Source: Panulirus ornatus (Eukaryota > Arthropoda > Malacostraca > Decapoda > Palinuridae). From it: a DNA stretch of 64,000 nt. Below are positions 48,285 to 58,271 of the stretch, piece after piece; positions within the stretch are counted from its first letter, which is position 1, and every line of letters starts with the position of its first letter. The DNA lies in NCBI RefSeq assembly GCF_036320965.1, contig NC_092228.1, positions 18,890,893-18,954,892 of the forward strand. The letters run 5' to 3'. The notes under the pieces are model-generated. The model had not been told where the DNA came from. It ran no database searches and saw only the letters and a list, made by a program, of their open reading frames with translations. Both the position numbers and the translations under genes were made by a program.

Positions 48285-48410
48285 AGAGTGGAGTAAGGCA
48301 CTAAAAAAGGCTTAAAAGCAGTACTGGAGTTCACCATTTATGAAGACTTTTGCCATGGCCACCCTCTTGAGGGATTTCCTGAAGGGAACAGGCATTACAT
48401 ATATAGACAG
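48285..48410 (-). repeat. Family X fragment
   Basis: GTACTGGAGTTCACCATTTA, TTTTGCCATGGCCACCCTCT and GAAGGGAACAGGCAT match the copy at 378-585 in the same orientation. Confidence 0.6.
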
Positions 48411-48853
48411 ATATTACTTAATATTTTTCATCATACTTAATCTCCATCATGGCTTTGTTGCCTGTCACTACCAAAGCCTGTTGAGTTTTCCTGCTTGATC
48501 CCATCAAATGATTATAAGTAGTCTTTATGTTCCATATTCTTTATTTGCTGATGCATCTAATACATTTTCTGAAAAATTAGCCAATCTTTTTTGTCTTCAT
48601 GTACTTTGAATTTTGGCAAAAAAAAAAAAAAAAAAAAAAAAATGCATATGGGAACAATGAAGGCTTGCACCTGAGTGTGGACTGTTAAGAGTGTTGGATA
48701 CTTTGCTGAAGTTGTTGAGTTGTCTTTCTCATAACCCAGCTACCTTGCTGAAAACATCTACTTAGTATATGTCTTTCACATTCCAATGAGTGAAATCAAA
48801 TGAAGAATCAAACAAAAACCAAAAGAGTACAAATAAAAGGGTTCTTTGCTTAC

Positions 48854-48970
48854 CTGCAACACCATCTGTAGTATCTTGTGGTCAGGTGGGTCCTGGTTAA
48901 TGGCAGCAGACAGTTCTTTTGTCTTCTTTTGGATGTCCTCAATAGCCACCTCTATTGGAGTCAATACCCA
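48854..48970 (-). CDS. DOCK7: DOCK6/7/8-type GEF, exon in DHR-2
   Basis: A 117 bp exon (39 codons, phase 0 at both ends) on the minus strand. The acceptor is TTTCTCTTGAATAG before 48970 and the donor is CAG|GTAAGC after 48854. It reads WVL, then [20 protein letters not shown], then [25 protein letters not shown] and the QDP-x-D-K-x-LQMVLQ ending are essentially identical to vertebrate DOCK7/6/8 at the corresponding DHR-2 position. The next exon begins [11 protein letters not shown] as expected. Only about 75 bp separate the acceptor from the end of an antisense RTE-1 insertion (from about 49043), so the intron's branch point and pyrimidine tract must fit in that gap. Confidence 0.93.
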
Positions 48971-49042
48971 CTATTCAAGAGAAAGCATGCTGTAATAACT
49001 GGATCACAAGGAATACAAAATTTGTTATTCTGGATTCATATG

Positions 49043-50435
49043 TAGCATTTATGGATCTGGAGAAGGCATATGATAGGGTTGATAGAGATGCTTTGTGGAA
49101 GGTTTTGAGAGAATATGGTGTGGGAGGTAAGTTGCTAGAAGCACTGAAAAGTTTTTACCATGGAATGTGTATGAGTAAAGAGGAGAGTGATTGGTTCCAA
49201 GTGAATGTTGGTTTGTGGCAAGGGTGTGTGATGTCCCCATGGTTGTTTAATTTGTTTATGGAAGGGGTAGTTAGGGAAGTAAATGCAAGAGTTTTGGAGA
49301 TGGGTGAGTATGCACTCTGTTGTGGATGAGAGAACCTGGGAAGTGGGTCAGTTGGTGTTTGCTGATGATACAGCTCTGGTGGCTGATTCAGGTGGGAAAC
49401 TGCAGAGGTTGGTGACTGAGTTTGGTAAAGTGTGTGAAAGGACAAAGCTGAGAGTAAATGTGAAAAAGAGCAAGGTTATTAGGTTCAGTAGGGTTGAGGG
49501 TGAAGTTAACTGGGATGTAAGTTTGAATGGAGAAAATCTGGAGGAAGTGAAGTGTTTTAGATATCTGGGAATGGACTTAGCAGGGGATGGAACCATGGAA
49601 GTGAATATGAGTCATAGGGTGGGTGGGTTGGGAGGGGAGAAGGAGGAGGAGGTTCCGGGAGTGATGAAGAATGTGTGGAAGGAGAGAACATTATCTCAGA
49701 GCAAAAATAGGTATGTTTGAAGGAATAGTAGTTCTAACAATACTATATGGTTGTGAGGCACTGGCTATATATATATGGTTGTACAGAGGAGGGTGGATGT
49801 GTTGGAAATGAAACATTAGAGGACAATATGTGGTGTGAGGTGGTTTGGTCGAGTAAGTAATGAAAGGGTAAGAGAGATGTGTGGTACTAAAAAGTGTGGT
49901 TGAGAGTGCAAAAGAGGGTGTGTTGAAATTGTGTGGACATATGGAGAGAATGAGTGAGGAAAGATTGACAAAAAGGATATATGTGTCAGAGGTGGAGGGA
50001 ACATGGAGAAGCAGGTAACCAAATTGCAGGAGGAAGGATGGAGTGAAAAGATTTTGAATGATTGGGGCCTAAGCATATGGAAGGGTGAAAGGGGTGCAAG
50101 GAATAGAGTGAATTGGCTCGATGTGGTATACAAGGGTTGAAATGCTCTTAGTGGACTGAACCAGGGCATGTGAAGCATTTGGGGTAAACCATGGAAAGGT
50201 CCGTGGGGTCTGGATGTGGAAAGGGAGCTGTGGTTTCGGTGCATTACACATGACAGCTTGAGACTGAGTGTGAGTAAATGTGGCCTTTTTTGTGTTTTCC
50301 TAGTGCTACTTCACTGGAGGGGGGGGGGGGGGGGGGAATGTTGTTTCCTGTGTGGTGGGGTGGTGATGGGAATGGATGAAGGCAGCAAGTATGAATATGT
50401 ACATGTGTATATATGTATATGTCTGTGTATGTATA
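49043..50435 (+). mobile_element. RTE-1 LINE, 5'-truncated copy (host of nested insertion)
   Basis: Begins at GTAGCATTTATGGATCTGGA (RT motif A, YVAFMDLEKAYDRVD) and proceeds through RT motifs B (RQGC as WQGC) and C FADD (LVFADDTALVADS at 49283-49720). The C-terminal region is frameshifted, and the 3' UTR runs into the minisatellite at 50400-50435. It is then interrupted by another RTE-1 insertion and resumes at 51092. It contains an 18-G run at 50319-50336. It is antisense to DOCK within an intron. Confidence 0.85.
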
Positions 50436-51091
50436 CATGGAGAGAATGAGTGAGGAAAGATTGACCAAGAGGATATATGTGTCGTAGTTGGAGGGAACGA
50501 GGAGAAGTGGGAGACCAAATTGGAGGTGGAAAGATGGAATGAAAAAGATTTTGTCTGATCGGGGCCTGAACATGCAGGAGGGTGAAAGGCGGGCAAGGAA
50601 TAGAGTGAACTGGATCGATGTGGTATACCAGGGTTGACATGCTGTCAGTGGATTGAATCAGGGCATGTGAAGCGTCTGGGGTAAACCATGGAAAGTTGTG
50701 TGGGGCCTTGATGTGGAAAGGGAGCTGTGGTTTCGGGCATTATTGCATGACAGCTAGAGACTGAGTGTGAACAAATGGGGCCGTTGTTGTCTTTTCCTAG
50801 TGCTACCTCGCACACATGAGGGGGGAGGGGGATGGTATTCCATGTGTGGTGAGGTGGCGATGGGAATGAATAAAGGCAGACAGTGTGAATTGTGTGCATG
50901 GGTATATATGTATGTGTCTGTGTGTGTATATATATGTGTACATTGAGATGTATAGGTATGTATATTTGCGTGTGTGGACGTGCATGTATATACATTGTGA
51001 ATGGGGGTGGGTTGGGCCATTTCTTTCGTCTGTTTCCCTGCGCTACCTCGCAAACGCAGGAGACAGCGACAAAGCAAAATAAATAAATATA
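50436..51091 (+). mobile_element. RTE-1 LINE, short nested insertion
   Basis: Begins CATGGAGAGAATGAGTGAGG (KWFGHMERMSEERL region), then the C-terminal end, a full 3' UTR with minisatellite, the terminal block CCTGCGCTACCTCGCAAAC and tail AAAGCAAAATAAATAAATAT. Flanking ATGTATAC is duplicated (about 50428-50435 and 51095-51102), showing insertion into the minisatellite of the copy at 49043-50435. It is less diverged than its host copy. Confidence 0.8.
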
Positions 51092-51253
51092 AATATGTAT
51101 ACTTTGAAATGTATATGTATGTATACGTGCGTGTATGGACATTTTTGTACATATATGTGTATGCGGGGGTTTGGGCCATTCTTCGTCTGTTTCCTTGCGC
51201 TACCTTGCTGATGCAGGAAACAGCGAACAAGTATAATAAATAAATAAATAAAT
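51092..51253 (+). mobile_element. RTE-1 LINE, 3' end of the interrupted copy
   Basis: Resumes the minisatellite (GTATACTTTGAAATGTATAT) and continues through the terminal block TTGCGCTACCTTGCTGATGC to tail GTATAATAAATAAATAAAT at 51230-51253. It completes the copy that began at 49043. Confidence 0.8.
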
Positions 51254-51290
51254 TTCCTTTTTATACTTGATCCCCATTTACCACATCGGA

Positions 51291-52140
51291 GAGTCAGGGA
51301 GAATAGTTTGGTGAAGAAAGAAGAGGTGGTGAAAGCCTTGAGGAAGATGAAATCTGGCAAGATGGCAGGTTTGGATGGTACTGCAGTTGAATTTATTAAG
51401 AAAGGTGGTGACTGTGTTATTGATTGGTTGGTAAGGATTTTCACTGTATGTATGGATCATGGTGAAGTATCTGAGGACTGGCAGAATGCATGTATAGTGC
51501 CACTGTACGAGATGTTCAAACTACAGAGGTATAAGTTTGTTGAGTATTCCTGGAAAATTGCATGAGACAGTACTGACTGAGAGGATGAAGCAATGTACAG
51601 AGCATCAGATTTCGGAGAAGCAGTGTGGTTTCAGAAGTGGTAGAGGATGTGTGTAGATCAGGTGTTTGCTTAGTAGAACGTGTGAGAAATATTAAGAAAA
51701 ACAAAAGGCATATGACAGGTTTGATAGAGATGCTTTGTGGAGGGACTTAAGTAAGCTGCTAGAAGCAGAAAAGTTTTTATCAAGGGTATAAGGCATGGGT
51801 ATGAGTACAAAGATAGGAGAATGATTGGTTCCCAATGAATGTTGGTCTGCGGCAAGGGTATGTGATGTCTCCATTGTTGTTTAATTTGTTAATGGATGGG
51901 GTGGTTAGGGAGGTAAAAGGAAGAGTTTTGGAGAGAGGGGCAAATATGCAGTGTGTAAGGAATGAGAGGGCCTGGGAAGTGAGTCAGTTGTTGTTCACCA
52001 ATGATACAGCACTGGCGGCTGATTTGAGTGAGAAACTGCAGAAGTTGGTGACTGAGTTTGGAAAAGTGTGTGAAAGGAAAAGTTTAGAGTAAATGTGAAT
52101 AAGGGCAAGGTTAATATATTAGGTTCAACAGCGCTGAAGG
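51291..52140 (+). mobile_element. RTE-1 LINE, internal RT fragment
   Basis: Begins at AGTCAGGGAGAATAGTTTGG (equivalent to about 59640 in the best copy), then VKKEEVVKALRKMKSGKMAG, the RT fingers, a damaged motif A, and motif B. Motif C reads FTND (LLFTNDTALAAD) in place of FADD. It stops after the VNVNKGKV-like segment near 52140, without C-terminal region, 3' UTR or tail. An inverted partial copy follows at once. Confidence 0.75.
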
Positions 52141-52144
52141 ACAA

Positions 52145-54110
52145 ACTAAACAATTAGTGACATCACACACCCTTACTGTAGACCAACCTTCAACGGGAAC
52201 CATTCACTCTCTTTCTACTCGTACACATGCCCTAATCCTTCAAAGAAACTTTTCACAGCTTCTAGCACCCATCTGTTTTTTTAAGTACTTCTCACACATT
52301 CTTCAAAGAAAACACATGATTCACACATCCTCCACCACTTCTGAAACTACACTACTCCTCCCCAATCCGATGCTCTGTATATGCCTTATCCCTCTCAATC
52401 AATACCCTTCCATCCAACTTACCATGTATACTCAACAAACTTACACCTCCGTAGTTTGAACACTCATCTTGAATCCCTTTGCCTTTATACAATGGAACTA
52501 CACATGCATTCCACCAATCCTCAGGCACCTGACCATGATGCATACATATACTGAATATCCTTAATAACTAATGAAGAACACAGTCGCCACCTTTCTTAAC
52601 TAATTCAAGTGCAATGCCATCCACTCCCGCTGCCTTGCCACATTTCATCTTCCACAAGTCTTTCACCACCTCTTCTCTCTTCACCAAACCACTCTCCATG
52701 ACTCTCTCACTTAGCATATCACTGCAACCAAAACACCCTACATCTAACACTCTATCATCAAACACATTCAACAATCCTTCAAAATACCCATTCATTCTCC
52801 TCCTCACTTCATCACTCCATTATCACTTCCCCTTTTGCCCCCTTCACCAATGTTCCCATTTGTTCTCTTGTCTTTTGCACATTGATTACCTCCTTCCAAA
52901 ACATCTTTTTATCCTCCCAAAAGTTTAATGATACTCTCTCACCCTAACTCTCATTTACCCTCTTTCTAAACCCCTGAACCTTCCTCTTGACCTTGTGCTG
53001 CTTTCTCTTATACATCTCTCAATCTTCCCCCTAAGTACCACCCAAATGCCTCCTTTCACTTTCACTAGCAACTTCACTTCTTCACCCACCAATCACTACC
53101 CTTTCAAATCTGCCTACCTCCCACCTTTCACATGCCACATGCATCTCTTGCACATGCCATTACTGCTTCCCTAAATACCTTCCATTCCTCATTCACTCCC
53201 CTCACCTCATCTGCTCTCACCTTTTGCCATTCTAAACTTGGTCTCTCCAAGTATTTCATCATGCAGATCTCCTTTCTAAGCTCATTTACTTTCACAACTC
53301 TCTTCTCCCTGAAAACCTCTACAAATCTTCACCCTTGCTACGACAAGATAGTGATCAGACATCCCACCAGCTGCCCCTTTCAGCACATTTATGTCCAAAT
53401 TCTCTTTCACATGCCTATCAATTAATATGTAATCCAACAACGCCAGTTGACTATCTCTCCAACTTGCATACACATACTTGTGTATATCTCTCCTCTTAAA
53501 CCAGCTATTCCCAATCACTAGTCTTTTTCTCAGCAACCAACTCCACAAGTTATTCACCATTTCCATTCAAAACATTGAATACCCCATGAAAACCAATTAT
53601 ACCTTCAACTGCCACATTACTTACCTTTGCACTTAAATCACCCATCACTAATATCTGGTCTCATGCACCAAAACTGCTAACACACTTATCAAGCTGCTCC
53701 CGAAACACTTGCCTCTTGTTATCTTTCTTCTCGTGGCCAGGTGCATAAGCATCAATAATCACCCATCTCCATCCATCCATTTTCAGTTTTACCCACCAGT
53801 TTTACTCCCTTAAACTCAATCACACTCCCACAACTCCTGCTTCAGGAGTAGTGCTACCCCTTCCTTAGCTCTTGTCCTCTCACCAATCCCTGACTTTACT
53901 CCTAAGACATTTCCAAACCATTCTTCCCCTTTACTCTTGAGCTTTGTTTCACTCTGAGCCAGAACATCCATGTTTCTTTCCTCAAACATACTACCTATCT
54001 CTCCACTCTTCTCATCTTGGTTACATCCACACACATTTAGACACCCCTAATCTGATAATTTGAGGAAGGTGAGCACTCTCCACCAGGCTCCTCCTTCTGT
54101 TTCCTCTTTT
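52145..54110 (-). mobile_element. RTE-1 LINE, 5' part in inverted orientation
   Basis: On the minus strand it runs from the 5' UTR end (GGAGGAGCC...GTGTCTAAATGTGTGTGGAT, about 54110-54030) and MCGCNQDEKSGEIGSMFEER through the endonuclease (SETKLKSKG, RDIHKYVYASWRD, MSDHYLVVARVKI). It continues through the linker (EGLLNVFDDRVLDVGCFG at 52568-52807) and the RT fingers, ending around the N-x-GL-x-QGC-x-M segment at 52145. There are several frameshifts. It overlaps in content with the plus fragment to its left, making an imperfect inverted repeat. Confidence 0.8.
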
Positions 54111-54230
54111 AGAAATTGACACACTATTATAATTGTTATCATTATCATCATCATTACACAAACATATTACATAGACACTATCCCTTTATCATGCATATAA
54201 AAATCTCCATAAAAAATGCAAAACACTTAC

Positions 54231-54376
54231 AGACATCCTATCAACAACTTGAATTCGAGTTTTAACATATGGAAACATATGCTGGGTAGTTAAAATGGTC
54301 TTCCGTTTGTATTGCTCATGAAGCTCTCCATGTGCTCGTCCATCAGGAGTGAAGGGTGTAGAAAAAATAAAACGCT
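54231..54376 (-). CDS. DOCK7: DOCK6/7/8-type GEF, exon in DHR-2 (most upstream exon found)
   Basis: A 146 bp exon on the minus strand, acceptor TTCTTTTGCAG before 54376 and donor TCT|GTAAGTG after 54231. Two bases complete a codon from the upstream exon; 48 codons then read [30 protein letters not shown] and [17 protein letters not shown]-x-x-(S/C)[16 protein letters not shown](F/Y)-KRKTILTT is strictly diagnostic of DOCK6/7/8. The last codon joins in phase 0 to [12 protein letters not shown] in the next exon. The upstream exon (expected to end in a YFD-x-NYN-like segment) must lie beyond the LINE cluster at 55-63 kb or outside the window, since none was seen. DHR-2 catalyses GDP/GTP exchange on Rac/Cdc42. 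Confidence 0.93.
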
Positions 54377-55064
54377 CTGCAAAAGAACAAATGAGAACAT
54401 TATATTACATTACAAGTTTTACTTTTCTATTTTTTGGACAGAACAACACAAATTATATCTATCAAAATGACAAGAATAGAGAGAAGTTGGCTTATCACAG
54501 TGACTAAACAGGCATCAATCTAATTCACATTTTAAGTATACAGGCAACCCCTACAAAAAGCTGGACGACAGAGTGATGTTTCTCAATAGTAATACCTGAA
54601 AGTTTAAGTACAAATTTGCAGCAATTGCAACATTTCTGAAGAAATTTCATATTCTCATTCTTATACACTCTTTTTAAATAACACTGAAATATCTAAATAT
54701 GTGGCAAGACTTTTCAGCCATAATGCCTCTTATAATGATAACAAACAAAAGTAACCTTAGATTCTTTTCAAATTTCATTCACTAAGTTTCCATATTTTCA
54801 ATATGCCATATAGGTGAAAGCTACCTACTTAGAAAACATCAAAATTGATAATATAATGTTCACATATGTCAGAAACATTAATATCACACAATGAAATGGA
54901 TAAAACTTTCTTTTGAAGGCTTGACAAATCCACACCATCTACTTCAATTCCTTATCACCAACATTCTTAATAAAAATCATGAAATATCATCTGATTTGCC
55001 AGTGAAATGGCAACAGAATCAGAACATCTGATTCACATCATGATATGAGAGTGGCATATTGATG
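54377..55064. other. DOCK intron, no element recognised
   Basis: AT-rich sequence with nothing recognised between the DOCK exon and the Nimb-like LINE. Confidence 0.5.
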
Positions 55065-56840
55065 TTAAGCTGTTTTGGGTATAGTCCACACATGAAATGA
55101 GTTGTGAAGAGTTTTTGATGGAGAGATGGGTAGAAACTGAGTCTTGGAGGCATTAAACTTAACAAGGTTTTGTTTACCCCAATGAGATATCCTGTCCAAG
55201 TATGAGTTTATTGAGGAAGCTGTGTCAAGATAAGCTGCAGATCGAGTGAGAGAAAAGGAAGCATAACTGAAGGATGTGGATGAATGTAGTGCTGAGTCAT
55301 CAGTGTATGAGTACATTGGGTTATTTGTAGAGGAAAGGAAATCGTTGAATAAAAGGAGAAAAAGTGTAGGGGATAGGACAAAACTATGATAGACACTGCT
55401 GTCGATGGAGAAAAGGGGATAGGCTGATCCATCAACAACCACAGAAATAAATCAGCCAGAGAGGAAGTTAGATATGAAGGAGCAAAGTGAGGGAGGGAAG
55501 CCAAAAGAGGGGAGCTTAGAGATGAGACCTTGATATCACACCCTGTCAAAAGTCTTAGATATATCAAGGGCAACTACCCATGACTCCCCAAAATCTTTTT
55601 GGGATGATGACCAGCTATTTGCAAGATAGGAAAGAATATCAACAATGGATCTCACCTTATGGAAGCCATACTGGTGATCGGAGAGAAGACTGATTTTCAA
55701 GGTGTTTAGCGATATGGGAGTTGAGGAGGGATTCAAAGACTTTGGAAATGGTAGATGTGAAAGCAACAGGGTGATAGTCAGAGGGGTCAGAATAGTCACC
55801 CTTCTTAGGGATGGGAGGTATCAATGCTTGCTTCCAAGGAGAAGGAAAAGTTTTGGTTTTTACACAGAAACAAAACAGACAAGGAAGCACTGGTGCAAGT
55901 TCAGAGGAACACTCTTTCAGTACATGAGGATGGATGCCATCAAGACTTATGGCTTGCTTGTGTCCAGAGAAAGAAGCAGTTTTCGAACAGTCTGAAAAGA
56001 GATTAAAGGAAGGGGCATAGGATTAGTAAGAGGAGCATCAAGGGGCAGAGAAACGTTAGAGTCATCAAAGGTGGAGTTAGACAAGAAACGGGAACCAAAG
56101 AGAGTTGCTTTGTCTATGGGAGAAACAGCGACAGTACCATCAGAGCGGAAAAGTGAAGGAAAGGTAGACTAAAGAGACCTATTAGTGGATGACGAGGAGA
56201 GGTTATCACACTTCCCTCCATGGATAACGTGCTTGCAGTGATTACAGGCAGTAATAAAAGCTAAATGGGAGCCACAGGAAAGAGATTTTTTCCAATCCCG
56301 AGGTAAAGGATCTTGGCTTGCGGGTGAGAGGATGTCACAGTCTCGTGGCAGGAGTTTAGATAGTCAAAGAAGGACATAAAATTTGAAGAATTAGGAGAGC
56401 AACAGATGAAAAAGAGGAAAAGCGCAGAAGTAGGGAGACAGCCCTTGAGCCACATAACTTCAAAGTTTGGAGACTCAAGGTCCTTGAGGTGTACAACCGA
56501 TGGGTTGATGTTGGAATAAGCAAAGACCATCTTTGAACAGGAATCATGAGTGCAAGTTATAGTTAGAAATGAAAAAGGGACTAGAGAACATTAGACTACT
56601 ATGTCTCAGACAGAAGTAAGATATTAGGAGAGGTAATAGATAGGTGGTGTTCAACTGAGGAAAGATTACTAGAGAGACCACGAATACTGGTATAGTGAAT
56701 AGAAAAGAAGAAAGTCTAACAGACAGGGGAAAGGTCATGGGAGAGGCCTGTATTACTACTGCCAGAGCCCTTCCTATCACTGGCAGGAGAGTCAGGCAGA
56801 AATCCAGAGATTCTTAGCACCCCATGATGCCAGGGAATAG
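55065..56840 (-). mobile_element. I/Nimb-like LINE with endonuclease deletion
   Basis: In minus-strand order it first shows endonuclease N-terminal sequence (SSVEHHLSIT-type and SKMVFAYSNINPSVVHLKDL, FEVMWLKGCLPTSALFLFF, about 56800-56270). It then jumps, at about 56265, into the linker (GTVAVSPIDKATLFGSRFLS region), skipping the rest of the endonuclease. Next come RT blocks WKQALIPPIPKKGDYSDPSD, SKVFESLLNSHIAKHLENQS, DHQYGFHKVRSIVDILSYLA and VVALDISKTFDRV. Motif C reads YTDDSALH (MYSYTDDSALHSSTSF), and WGKQNLVKFNASKTQFLPIS precedes a truncation at about 55065. Frameshifts separate several blocks. It is a non-functional copy in a DOCK intron or upstream flank. Confidence 0.75.
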
Positions 56841-56844
56841 GGGC

Positions 56845-56975
56845 CATGTGCTGTATATGGATTGAACCAGGGCATATCATACAGATGGAGGAAACCATGA
56901 AAAGGTTTGTGGGGCCTAGTTGTGGGTAAGGGGTTGTGGTTTAAGCTCATTACTCATGACATCTAAGGAATGGCA
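56845..56975 (+). mobile_element. RTE-1 LINE, short degenerate 3' UTR fragment
   Basis: GGATTGAACCAGGGCATATC, GGAAACCATGAAAAGGTTTG and GTGGGGCCTAGTTGTGGG follow the RTE-1 stop-codon-proximal and early 3' UTR sequence. Confidence 0.7.
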
Positions 56976-57244
56976 AATCAAGCAAAATATTACTGAAGGA
57001 AAATGCATATATGTGGTATTAAGAACTTAAAAAGTTACTTTTTAGCATTCTTTTCAAATCAGTTGCCAGTATGGTGTCATCAGTGCATGTATAACCAAAC
57101 ACATATGATGTGCACGAGATGTGATAAATATGTGAAGGTGTTAATAGGCTGTTACTCTCTAAAACTGTTTTCCATAAAATTTTTCTAAGAAGTACTTTAC
57201 TGTTAAACTGCAGCCAACCTGGTATGATGATGTATACTATTTAA

Positions 57245-57575
57245 GGATGGTGTGAACGAATATGGCCTCTGTTGTCTTTTCCTAGTGCTATCTCACATGC
57301 ATGCGGTGGGGAGGTGGTTGTTATTTCAAGTGTGGCGGAGTGGTGACGGGAATGAATAAAGGCAGCAAGTATGAATTATGGACATGTGTATATATGTTGT
57401 CTGTGTATGTATATATATATGTATACGTTGAAATGTATAGGTATGTATATGTGCGTGTGTGGACATGTACGTATATACAGGTGTACGTGGGTGGGTTGGG
57501 CCATTCTTTCCTATGTTTCCTTGCACTACCTCGCTAATGCAGGAGACAGCGACAAAGTATAATAAAAAAAAAATA
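57245..57575 (+). mobile_element. RTE-1 LINE, 3' UTR fragment with tail
   Basis: GTGTGAACGAATATGGCCTC, the CTGTTGTCTTTTCCTAGTGC block, the minisatellite (57370-57480), the terminal block TTGCACTACCTCGCTAATGC and tail GTATAATAAAAAAAAAATAA. It is 5' truncated within the UTR. Confidence 0.85.
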
Positions 57576-58179
57576 ACCTCTTCAAATATCCTTTTGACAT
57601 AGTCTATAGAAACATATCCTGTTGCACACTGATGCAGAATATAAAAATGCTCTTCTCCATACTTCTATAATCACCAGTGTACTGCCTGTACATCTGTCAA
57701 CCCCTCAGGTCAAGTGTACAGTAACCCCAAAGAAAGTATGTAGATTGTTAGATGACTAAGTGATGTAACAGAACATTAATCATTAAATATATCAGACGGT
57801 GAGGAATGTGGAGACAAATAACATTTGAAATGAGAAAAAAGTGACTCAGAGGGTGCCTTTCATGTTCAGCCTTTATCAAAAATGTCAAAGAAATTACACA
57901 ACATGCGCCAAATTTTCATGGATGTAATCTTGGAGTGATGGAAAACTTAGGTAACAAATGGTCTATATCTATTCTTACTGTACAGTATTATCTACAGAGC
58001 AGTGCATTGTATATCATTTAGTGAGTGTAGGGTAATATTTCTACATATATATAATATGCACATTATTCACCAGCCCAATAAAAACAACAAAGACCTCAAT
58101 GTCCTTCCTTCTTATTGCCAGGTAAGGAAGGACAGCCCAAAACATGCCGGTTATGCCCCTTCTTCCCACTTGGAGCTGG
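57576..58179. other. No gene recognised
   Basis: AT-rich; no element or exon recognised until RTE-2 sequence appears at about 58180. Confidence 0.5.
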
Positions 58180-58262
58180 ATGGAGAGATGACCAAAAGTT
58201 TCAGTATATATGTGTAAGGTAGGGCTGTGTGATGTCACCATGGCTTTTTAACATACATATGG
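58180..58262 (+). mobile_element. RTE-2 LINE, left fragment (RT motif B)
   Basis: The frame ...VR, stop, GCVMSPWLFNIHM at 58215-58258 is the RT motif B region (VRQGC-x-MSPWLFN-x-Y/H-MD). It is interrupted immediately after by RTE-1. The frame resumes at 61441 with MDEVKM, so the two pieces belong to one older element. Confidence 0.7.
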
Positions 58263-58271
58263 TGCCTAAAT

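Noticed and set aside
58201..58262. Possible RTE-1 5' UTR immediately before the large ORF
   Set aside because: The sequence translates as RTE-2 RT motif B (GCVMSPWLFN) and continues after the insertion, so it is flanking DNA and not part of RTE-1.
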